64,000 bases of DNA from Sanderia malayensis (taxonomy: Eukaryota; Cnidaria; Scyphozoa; Semaeostomeae; Pelagiidae). Position numbers and translations under genes: made by a program. Numbering within the stretch: position 1 is the first letter of the stretch; each line of letters opens with the position of its first letter. Below the pieces are notes generated by a model. The model was not told the DNA's origin and searched no databases. It saw only the letters and a program-made list of their open reading frames with translations. The stretch lies in NCBI GenBank assembly GCA_013076295.1, contig RQOL01000490.1:81758-145757 (forward strand). Direction: 5' to 3'. This document shows, in pieces, positions 55,741 through 64,000 of the stretch.

Positions 55741-57937
55741 TTTGGAGCTGAAATCCTAATTTGCCATCAAGCTTCATGTAATAAACTCCTTTATCAAAAA
55801 CAGGGCTTTTTATGGTGACCCTAGTTTTTTGCCAAGTCAGCAAGTAACCTTAATATAGGCGAAACGTGTGTTTCCAACTTGTCATGTTCACAGAAAGCCA
55901 TTAAATTTTCACAGTCAAGTTTTCATTTATTCTATTCATTTGTGCACCTTTAGCAAAGCTCTGGTTTTGTATCAGTACTCACTATGTTTAATTGAAAACC
56001 AGTAGCTTTCCAGTTTCTACACCTCGGGTTATGAAGACTTGCCAAGTGGTCCATTAGTAAGTCTTTTTCATAAAATGTAAAGTCTCTTAAGCTGAGCCAC
56101 TTATCCGGCAGGCTTTTGTTAATGAGAGCACTGCTTTTTTGTAACTATGCACTATATTTATCTAAGATCGGGAAACCGTTACAGAGTTTGGAGCTCAAAT
56201 CCTGAATTGCCATCAAGCTTCGTGTATTAAAGTCCTTTATCGGAAACAGAGTTTTTTATGGAGACCCTAGTTTTTTGCCAAGTCAGCAAGTAACCTTAAT
56301 ATAGGCAAAACGTATGTTTTCCAACTTTTCATGTTCACGGAAAGCCATTACATTTTCACAGTCAAAATTTCATTTATTCTGTTCATTTGTGCACCTTTAG
56401 CAAAGCTCTGGTTTTTTATCAGTACTCACTATGTTTAATTGAAAACCAGTAGCTTTCCAGTTTCTACAGCTTGGGTTATGAAGACTTGCCAAGTGGTCCA
56501 TTAGTAAATTTTTTCATACAATTTAAAGTCTCTTAAGCTGAGCCACTTATCCGCTAGGCTTTTGTCAATGAGAGCACTGCTTTTTTGTCACTATGCACTA
56601 TGTTTATCTGAGATCAGGAAACCGTTACAAAGTTTGGAGCTCAAATCCTAAATTGCTATCAAGCTTCGTGTAATAAAGTCCTTTATCGGAAACAGAGTTT
56701 TTTATGGAGACCCCAATTTTTTTGCCTAGTCAGCAAGTCACCTTGAATGTAGGCAAAACGTGTGTTTTCCAACTTGTCATGTTCACGGAAAGCCATTAAA
56801 TTTTCACAGTCAAATTTTCATTTATTCTGTTCATTTGTGCACCTTTAGCAAAGCTCTGGTTTCTTATCAGTACTCACTATGTTTAATTGAAAACCAGTAG
56901 CTTTCCAGTTTCTACACCTCGGGTTATGAAGACTTGCCAAGTGGTCCATTAGTAAGTTTTTTTCACAAAAGTTAAAGTCTCTTAAGCTGAGCCACTTATC
57001 CGCTAGGCTTTTATTAATGAGAGCACTGCTTTTTTGTCACTATGTACTATATTTATCTGAGATCAAGAAACTGTTACAAAGTTTGGAGCTGAAATCCTAA
57101 TTTGCCATCAAGCTTCATGTAATAAACTCCTTTATCAAAAACAGGGCTTTTTATGGTGACCCTAGTTTTTTGCCAAGTCAGCAAGTAACCTTAATATAGG
57201 CGAAACGTGTGTTTCCAACTTGTCATGTTCACAGAAAGCCATTAAATTTTCACAGTCAAATTTTCATTTATTCTATTCATTTGTGCACCTTTAGCAAAGC
57301 TCTGGTTTTGTATCAGTACTCACTATGTTTAATTGAAAACCAGTAGCTTTCCAGTTTCTACACCTCGGGTTATGAAGACTTGCCAAGTGGTCCATTAGTA
57401 AGTCTTTTTCATAAAATGTAAAGTCTCTTAAGCTGAGCCACTTATCCGGCAGGCTTTTGTTAATGAGAGCACTGCTTTTTTGTAACTATGCACTATATTT
57501 ATCTAAGATCGGGAAACCGTTACAGAGTTTGGAGCTCAAATCCTGAATTGCCATCAAGCTTCGTGTATTAAAGTCCTTTATCGGAAACAGAGTTTTTTAT
57601 GGAGACCCTAGTTTTTTGCCAAGTCAGCAAGTAACCTTGAATATTGGCAAAATGTGTGTTTTCCAACTTGTCATGTTCACAGAAAGCCGTTAAATTTTCA
57701 CAGTCAAATTTTCATTTATTCTGTTCATTTGTGCACCTTTAGCAAAGCTCTGGTTTCTTGTCAGTACTCACTACGTTTAATTGAAAACCAGTAGCTTTCC
57801 AGTTTCTACAGCTTGCGTTATGAAGACCTGCCAAGTGGTCCATTATTAAGTTTTTTTTTCACAAAAGTTAAAGTCTCTTAAGCTGAGCCACTTATCCCCA
57901 GAGCTTTTATTAATGAGAGCAGTGCTTTTTTGTCACT
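55722..57937. repeat. 446-bp satellite, five copies, trimeric higher-order pattern
   Basis: Units start (TTTGGAGCT) at 55741, 56187, 56633, 57082 and 57528. Copies 1 and 4 are nearly identical, as are 2 and 5, so a three-unit block of about 1341 bp was duplicated. No coding potential is seen. The last copy is slightly truncated, and the array ends near 57937. Confidence 0.9.
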
Positions 57938-58590
57938 AAATATTTCCTTTAAACAGATACAAGTTTTGTATCATTTACCACCATGGCAGCTTTCACAAAA
58001 AAGGAAATCTCAAACAATGGATGCTCCTTGACGTGGTGTTTGAGCTTTTTACTAATGCATCCGGCAGCACCACTCATTTTGTTTACAGCCTGAATCGAAA
58101 TCCAACTCCAACCTCGCATTTGTTGAAGAACGCTGTCCCACTCAGATCGAAGGCCAAAACAACAAAAACCCAAACCATTTTTGTCGAAGAGCGCTGTCCC
58201 ACTCAGATCTAGCTCGTGTAGCAGCTAGGCAAGCTATTAAACAAGCTGCAAGACAGGGTGGAAGAGCGATAGCAAAACGGGTTAGCAAAACGAGTTAGTA
58301 AACAGAGTATCACGGCAAACCTTCCCAAGTTTCCATTTCCATCAGAAAAACTTTAATTGAATAGTGTTTTCAAGGTGTCATTGATCCTGTCTTTCCATCC
58401 ATCTTCATTCACCGGAGATTCTTCAATCAGCAACCCATCTTCAGCATCCTTTGCTTATGGTAGATTTCCAAGATTAACGCTTATTCGAGCAAATCCCATA
58501 AACTTGTGTAAATTCTTGTATACTTTCCCAAGATATATGCGTCGAACTTGGGCCTTTGTATTAATGCCCATTACATCTCTAAAATGTTCC
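57938..58590. other. Decayed coding remnants, unidentified
   Basis: At 58200-58290 (+) a basic peptide reads DLARVAARQAIKQAARQGGR. At 58590-58357 (-) a piece reads AQVRRIYLGKVYKNLHKFMG across a slip. Neither can be assigned. The short basic peptide resembles core- or minor-capsid-like peptides of Polinton-type elements only in composition. Confidence 0.25.
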
Positions 58591-59415
58591 TTCAAATAGA
58601 CTAAGGTGCCATGTCATTGCCTTTGTGGATGTACTTGAAAATGTACTTGACACTTTTCATGGTTGTGCAAACTTCCACCTTCATGTGGCAGTCGAACTTG
58701 AGAAGGAGCTTCACGTTGTGTGGCACAACCCAAGAGTCGTTCAGTCTGTGTTGCCTGAGTTGAGCAGTTGTTTGGCCTGCAAGAAAGTGCCATGGTTACA
58801 TTTGTGTACATTTCACGGAAAGTGTAACTCATAAGTACGAAATGCAATTCATCTTGACATACCTCGTCGTCTGTACAATGGGTATCCATTGACATTGAAC
58901 TCTGTTTGTTGTGCGAGGTCTTTTGGGAACTTCTTTTTGCATTTCCCGCCTTGCATGCAAACGCACGAGGGATTGAGAACTCCACACGGGCCGTGCATCA
59001 TGTGTTTCTTGACCATCTGGTGTTCGTGGACGTGGGTGTTCTCGTCTGGAATCTCTGCCGATATGATGCGGTCAACGTCCGCCGGTGTGCGTGGTTTGTC
59101 TTCGTGGGCAAGAGATATGATCATGTGAGTGTGCGGCAGTCCACGTTTTTGAAATTCTACCGTGTAGTCGTAAGCGACCACTTTGCCAAATAAGTTGAGA
59201 TCCAGTATGTCACACAGCAGTTCCTTGAATTTCAAGTGAAAGACGCGTGTGACAATGTCTGGTCGATCTTGTGGCTTCTGGTTAGGTAGCAAATTGTCCA
59301 AGACGTCTTGCCAGTTCGGATTCACTGTGAATGTCAGGAATATGTCTGGCTTGCCGTGTTTTCTGACAATGGTCATGGCATCTTGGTAATTCTGCTGCAT
59401 GCTTCGTTGACTGCC
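58590..59415 (-). pseudogene. Helitron Rep/helicase fragment (Helitron-like N domain)
   Basis: From about 59400 leftward it reads QQNYQDAMTIVRKHGKPDIF, FTVNPNWQDVLDNLL, EFQKRGLPHTHMIISL, MMHGPCGVLNPSCVC and PLYRRRG. This is the classical Helitron Rep region. After a frame break near 58850 it continues with VVPHNVKLLLKFDCHMKVEV and YIFKYIHKG to about 58600. The HUH motif (His in LPHTHM, two His separated by one residue) is present. Tyr residues of the active site and the helicase part are missing, so it is a fragment inserted in or beside older sequence. Confidence 0.85.
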
Positions 59416-59429
59416 GGTAAGAGAAGCAA

Positions 59430-60590
59430 ATTATCTATCATCACGCAAAGAAACAATACAACATTAGTAGTTTATGGGTGGATTGTTTACTTTAAATATG
59501 ATTGTGTTCTTAGAGAATGGGGAGATGTTGAAATTACACAAAATGATATCCTCATGTAAATGCATGTTTTTATTTGTATGCATGGGTCTATATAAGGAAT
59601 CTGCATCATTACAATAATGAAAATGGCACAATGTCAGAGGGCAATGCACGCATTCATTAAACAGCTTTTTCGTCTTAAATTTCTTATAAAAACAATGCAT
59701 TTACCTCATAAATAAAGATGGGCAAGCGCAAGAGATAGAGTAGAAAGAAACAGCGCACTAAGAGAATTAGGGGTTAAAATAAATTCATGTGTTTCTTTTA
59801 CCATGTCAGTGTCGATTGTAAATCGAGTAATGTAATTTCTACCAAGCACAACCTCTCTTATCGTTCTTAGATATACATAAGCATCCTCTAAATTTGTCAT
59901 GTTTATACATTCAACTTCACCTTCTGACTTTAAAATAGAATGCAACATCTTTCTTTCTACTTCATCAACATTAATTCTGTATACTCGATTCATTATGAAT
60001 TATTCTCGAGCTCCTATCTCCACGAACCTCTTATTGGAAATGAGCTTTTTGTCTGAGATTTGTTCATCTATTTCTTTCAATTTTGTTCATTTAAAAATGT
60101 TAGGTTCTTACTCTTGCTATTTTTATAGATCTAGTCCCACTTTGTCTACCTTTCATATGCTTCTTTCAAACCAGCTTCCTTCGCATCCTCTGCTTTTGGC
60201 CGCCTTGCATTTTCCTCATAGCTGTGTCTAAACCATATCCAGCTGCAAGGATTGCTCCACCTTTTGCAGCTTTCTTAGCACCTCTCAATGCCATCTTCTT
60301 TGCATCTCGTATTGCATGAGTTTGTACATTGCCTGATGCGGACCGACGTATCTGGAATTCAGGTAGTGACGTATCTCATCGTGGACGATATCTTGTCGTG
60401 CATTTGCTTCTTCGTGACCTTCTCTGATTTCGAAATCCTGTTCAATATCTGTAGCAAATATACGGATGTAGAGAGGTTTGTATGTGATAATTCATCATAC
60501 AGATTTCCGACATTGGATTTGATTGTTTGAGTTAGACTTCCATTCTTCAACTCATCAAACATTGATTTTTTGAACGATTCTTTCCCCTCA
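59430..60590 (-). pseudogene. Unidentified decayed coding region
   Basis: At 59993-59706 (-) an open frame begins MNRVYRINVDEVERKMLHSI and runs to KETHEFILTPNS. At 60590-60360 (-) there is KKSMFDELKNGSLTQTIKSN and TSVYLLQILNRISKSEKVTK. After a frame slip near 60360 comes AIRDAKKMALRGAKKAAKGG with an Ala/Gly-rich hydrophobic tail. The order of such pieces suggests an older viral-like element, possibly another Polinton, interrupted at 60591. No family is assigned. Confidence 0.3.
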
Positions 60591-61080
60591 AGTAGGAGAT
60601 GGGGTGGGCGTCCTGGCGCACGCATGCGCAGTAAAATTTTTATTTTAGTGTTAAGATCGAGCATGCGCGAGAGTCTTCGAGAATTGAAAAGAGCATGAAC
60701 AGTAAAAAATAATCAAAAAAGATAACGGGAAGGTTGTGGAAAGTTAGTTTGAAGTTGCAAAACATCACCAAAGCTGATAAAAAACCCATAAAAAGCTTAA
60801 TAACTAAAAAACGGTTTTGTTTATGAAAAAGATTTTTACACCAATAAAAAGAAAATCTCTTGGTTATATTGAATGAATTATTTCAAATTTTCCATGCACT
60901 TATAAGATGATAAGAATTTGTTAAATAAATCGCAAGAAAACACAAAAATATCGAAGAACTGGCAAATTCACGTTCTCGGCTCGAGATTGAATTCAAAGAA
61001 CCAATCAGAAACTTTCGAATGCGACGTTCGAATGAACGCGTCAAATCTCTGTCATGAGAAATCAGAAACTTCTAGAATCT
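60591..61080 (+). repeat. Polinton terminal region shared with the foldback element
   Basis: Close match to 25940-26440 and its copies, including GCATGCGCAG, CATGCGCGAGAGTC and AATCTCTGTCATGAGAAA. A perfect three-unit heat-shock element, GAAACTTCTAGAA, is at 61066-61078. Confidence 0.8.
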
Positions 61081-61134
61081 GGAATGATCTAGAAAGTTTT
61101 TACAATTTATATATTAGTAGAATTTAGAAAAATG

Positions 61135-61250
61135 AGCCATAAATTTCCATCATACTAACTTTATTTTATAACAATTTTAAACGTAACATATGAAGTAAAT
61201 TTTTCATCATACTAACTTTATTTTATAACAATTTTAAGCACAACATGTGC
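61135..61250. repeat. Short direct repeat downstream of the first Polinton gene
   Basis: TCATACTAACTTTATTTTAT recurs twice about 55 bp apart, followed by AACAATTTTAA. Confidence 0.7.
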
Positions 61251-61299
61251 AGCATGCAGTATGTGTAGACATTTTGTCATCTTTTGATATAGACGTTTT

Positions 61300-61986
61300 T
61301 CATCTTGGGAATCTTCTTCTTTCTTCTGATATAGGCATTGTTTCATCTTCTGGATCTTCTTCTGATATAGACATTTTTTCATCTTCTGAATCTTCCGTCT
61401 CAGCATTTCGGAAAATTATGCCATAGCAATCACACTGGGCGAAACCATCCCATTCTCGGCCACAATCACCACAGATCGTTAACGTAGGAATTTCATCAGT
61501 GTACAATCCAGGAGTATAGCGATATAAGATGCATCTGTCCAGCCTATCATCTATCACCCCATATAGATTGAAAATGATTTCTTTTTTTCCCTCATCTAGA
61601 CTGAGAAGAATTGAAGATTTTTCTTCAATCGTTAAAAATGGAGGATAGTAACCATATAACATATCCAACAAGTTTTTAAACAGGTAGACAAGTGTTAACC
61701 CAGATTCAAAATTTGACGCATCTCCATCTATTTCATGCTTATCTGCATTCTCCCAGTGTCCTTCTTGTTCTTTGCGAAACATATCCCACGCACCATTTTT
61801 TAGAGGCTTTGCTGTATATGTACGTTGATCGCCTCTGATGAATTGAACTAATGCTTCATAATACACATTTGTATGATACATCGGGGAAAACGGTAAACCC
61901 TCATTACAAAATGATGTAAAAAGAATTTCCACCTCATCAGTTTCTTCAATATCATCTAATGAGATTTTTGATTCAAAATGATACAT
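61300..61986 (-). CDS. Polinton-encoded 228-residue protein, unknown function
   Basis: The ATG is at 61986, with a TATA box (CTTATATAAAAGG, reverse strand, 62047-62059) about 65 bp upstream. A four-Cys site sits at residues about 172-190 (CGDCGREWDGFAQCDCYG), probably zinc-binding. The C-terminus has near-repeats of (E)DEKMSISEE and DPEDETMPISEE encoded by tandem 36-bp repeats (61280-61400). No family is recognised. It occupies the same first-gene position and orientation as the zinc-finger gene of the foldback element, but the two proteins are unrelated in sequence. Confidence 0.6.
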   Translation of the reverse strand: MYHFESKISLDDIEETDEVEILFTSFCNEGLPFSPMYHTNVYYEALVQFIRGDQRTYTAKPLKNGAWDMFRKEQEGHWENADKHEIDGDASNFESGLTLVYLFKNLLDMLYGYYPPFLTIEEKSSILLSLDEGKKEIIFNLYGVIDDRLDRCILYRYTPGLYTDEIPTLTICGDCGREWDGFAQCDCYGIIFRNAETEDSEDEKMSISEEDPEDETMPISEERRRFPR

Positions 61987-62483
61987 CTTGACTAATTACT
62001 TCTTTCTTCTTCAACGATTTATAGTTAAATGAAATCTACTCGACTATCCTTTTATATAAGTCTAAAGATGTCCCAGTAGTTTCCAGAAGTAGAAGCTTCC
62101 AGAAGTTTCCAGGAGCTATCAACCAATCAGATCACAGGGACTTACACAAAAATATTGAGGAACTGGCAAATTCACGTTCTCGGCTCGAGATTGAATTCAA
62201 AGAACCAATCAGAAACTTTCGAATGCGATGTTCGAATGTACGCGTCAAACCTCTGCCATGAGAAAGCAAAAACTTCTAGAAGTTTCCAAGGGCTATCAAC
62301 CAATCAGATCACAGGGACTTTTCAGAAGTTTCTAGAAGTAGGGAAAGTCCCTCGGAAAAGTTCTAGAAAGTTCTATGACGTCATAAAGAAGTTTCCAGAA
62401 GCAGAAATCTCTACAATCTGATTGGTTGATTTATGTATATAAATCATCCTCGAAATAAAATCACTCCAAATCACGATCTAGTC
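61987..62483. promoter_or_regulatory. Bidirectional promoter with clustered heat-shock elements
   Basis: Perfect runs of alternating GAA/TTC at 5-bp spacing: four units at 62092-62109 (another pair at 62081-62088), and three units each at 62274-62286, 62325-62337, 62361-62373 and 62388-62400. CCAAT boxes are at 62123-62127, 62300-62304 and inverted at 62421-62425. A CRE (TGACGTCA) is at 62376-62383. TATA boxes face left (62047-62059) and right (62436-62442). Divergent genes start at 61986 and 62484. Heat-shock-factor control is inferred from these sites. Confidence 0.75.
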
Positions 62484-64000
62484 ATGAAGAGTTCACACGA
62501 AGAAAGCGCAGCTGCTAATAATAGCAAGAAAAGAAAAATCTCTTGCTATCAATGTGGGAAAGTATTCAATAGAATGGCGAATCTAATGGCGCATAAGCGA
62601 ACAACTCATAATGTGCAATCACCAGCCAAATTAGTTGGCGAAGGTAGGAAAGATGATAAAGCATTTAAGAAGGTAGATGATAAAGCATTTAAAATATATA
62701 CTAAGGAAGAGGATATTGAAAATATGAAAAAGATCAAGCAGCACACCTTTCGCGAACTTATGAGTGAGATATTTATACATAAGCAAGGGATAAAGTATTA
62801 TATTGTTCTCGAAGTAGAATTTCATAAACCGATCGGGGATATCATATCAGATCCACCGCCAGTATTCAGATCTGCTATCTACTCACTGCTGCGATCAGAG
62901 ATTGAAGATATCGAAGAGCTTGAAGACCAAATAGACGACGCCATTAGAAAGTTAAAAAATGACATAGATGAATTTACAGAAAATGGAAGCGGCTGGATAT
63001 TTACAAAGTATATCAAACTGCTAGTGAAGATGTTCAACTATGAATCAAACGTAAAAAATATTTGCAGCTACCCGCCAACATCAAAAACAAAAAAGCAGTC
63101 ATTAACGTGCAAAACGATGATGATAAATGCTTCATCTGAGCAATTCTATCTGCACTACATCCACAATCAAAACATCCACAAAGAGTCACAAAGTATCAAC
63201 AGTACTTGAATGAGCTTAACTGTGAGGGATTGAAATATCCAGTAAAAGTGCAAGATAAAAAGATGATTGATAGATTCGAAATAAACAACAACATTTCAAT
63301 CAACATCTATTTAAATGAAGATGGTGAAATTATACCAGTAAGAATAGCGAAAAAAAGAACTTGAAAACATGTGGATTTGCTACTAAAATTAATGATGATG
63401 ATGAGAATCACTACTGTTGGATAAAGAGTATGAGTCGTTTGTTGGCCAGTCGCGATGGTCATAAACATCATGGAAAGCGTTTTTACTGTCCGCTATGCCT
63501 GTCGTCATGCACAAGTCAAGAAAATCTAGATAAACATAAAACATTATGTCAGAAAATCAAAATCTTCCAAGGTGTTGAATATCCCAAAGACGGAGAATTA
63601 AAGTTTGAACATTTTAAGAACCAATGCATGCTACCATTCATCATATATGCAGATACTGAATCTATTTTGGAAAGTTCAAACAAGGGAGCTGCTTATCAAG
63701 AACACAAACCAATCAGTTATTGTATTTACGCCACGTCAATCGATGATAGATGGCAATGACCATTGGAATGTTATACCGGAGAAGATTGCATGGAGGTGTT
63801 TATGAATAGTTTAGATAAGCTAAATGAAGAAATACGAACAGTATTCAAGAAAACCATGCCAATGATTAGATTAACACCGGAAGAAAATGCGGAACATGCT
63901 GAGACTATGCATTGCTATTGTTGCAATCAACTATTCAATGATAATGATAGACAAAAAGTCAGAGATCATTGTCACATTACCGGAAAATACAGAGGTCCAG
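62484..64000 (+). pseudogene. Polinton protein-primed DNA polymerase B (N-terminal part, broken)
   Basis: The ATG at 62484 is chosen because the upstream one at 62433 lies on the TATA box. Residues about 10-45 hold a C2H2 finger (CYQCGKVFNRMANLMAHKRTTH). Next come a helical region and GSGWIF typical of Polinton polymerases. Breaks: a frameshift near 63095, in-frame TGA near 63146, a frameshift near 63360-63390, and TGA at 63757-63759. After these, HYCWIKSMSRLL, Cys/His pairs (CPLCLSSCTSQENLDKHK) and the exonuclease I motif YADTESILE are seen. Then CYCCNQLFN and KVRDHCHITGKYRG, the hallmark of this polymerase, run to the window edge. The polymerase domain itself lies outside. Confidence 0.85.

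Larger units (their letters stand above)
60591..64000. mobile_element. Polinton/Maverick element, left end (continues beyond the window)
   Basis: It starts AGTAGGAGATGGGGTGGGCG after CCCTCA (a candidate 6-bp duplicate; the right end is not visible). The first 490 bp align closely with the tips of the foldback element. A leftward gene (61300-61986) and a rightward protein-primed DNA polymerase B pseudogene follow. Direct repeats of 120 bp (60940-61060 and 62145-62265, containing GGCAAATTCACGTTCTCGGC) flank the first gene. Confidence 0.8.

Noticed and set aside
62433..62435. Upstream ATG as the polymerase start
   Set aside because: It overlaps the TATA box of the rightward promoter, so the ATG at 62484 is preferred.
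1..64000. tRNA, rRNA or other known RNA genes
   Set aside because: No cloverleaf A/B boxes with a matching fold and no rRNA-like blocks were recognised by eye; a tRNAscan or Infernal run would settle it.

Overview
This window is eukaryotic and almost certainly from an invertebrate animal genome. Genes are split by GT-AG introns, promoters are of TATA type, and nothing looks bacterial. The element mix (Ty3/gypsy, Polinton/Maverick, Helitron, hAT, a THAP/DDE element, a HECT+DDE element, a DIRS-like fragment) is typical of repeat-rich aquatic invertebrates such as cnidarians, but the species cannot be named. I see no ordinary housekeeping gene and no rRNA or tRNA. The window is a dense nest of mobile elements and satellites. 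The one gene that may be of host origin is a multi-exon SWIM-like gene, and it is broken by insertions.

Layout. 1-6.8 kb: a DNA transposon with a HECT-ligase-like gene (+) facing a DDE-integrase transposase (-), with an ISL2EU-type (THAP/SWIM) element inserted in its second exon. 7.6-8.7 kb: 3' remnant of a Ty3/gypsy element. 9.3-17.9 kb: pieces of an older Cys-rich element interrupted by a second HECT+DDE element (9738-14430, about 0.4-kb inverted repeats, 6-bp target duplication) and by a decayed hAT element (14995-17636). 18.06-24.6 kb: three tandem composite repeat units of about 2 kb, with CATA microsatellites, a 14-bp minisatellite and GC-rich hairpin modules. 24.6-46.2 kb: a 4.88-kb block present four times. 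It carries a LINE fragment, exons of the SWIM-like gene and part of a foldback element. The fourth copy holds the complete foldback element (40570-46175), with AGTAGG ends and ACCCTT duplications. 46.2-53.9 kb: the rest of the SWIM-like gene, a small pogo-like MITE and a young, internally deleted LTR retrotransposon (50292-53783). 55.1-57.9 kb: DIRS-like gag remnant and five copies of a 446-bp satellite. 58-60.6 kb: Helitron Rep fragment and unidentified decayed coding. 60591 to the window end: the left end of a Polinton with a protein-primed DNA polymerase B pseudogene.

How the parts relate. The foldback element shares its terminal sequence with the Polinton at 60.6 kb and has a 6-bp target duplication, so it is best read as a non-autonomous Polinton derivative whose two arms each carry a small C2H2 zinc-finger gene. 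The Polinton's first two genes diverge from about 450 bp that holds at least five well-formed heat-shock elements, CCAAT boxes, a CRE and a TATA box on each side. Shorter versions of these sites lie in every foldback terminus. The reading frame of the SWIM-like gene runs into the foldback element and resumes immediately after it, so the element landed in an exon. The near-identical 4.88-kb copies may be a recent amplification or an assembly artefact.
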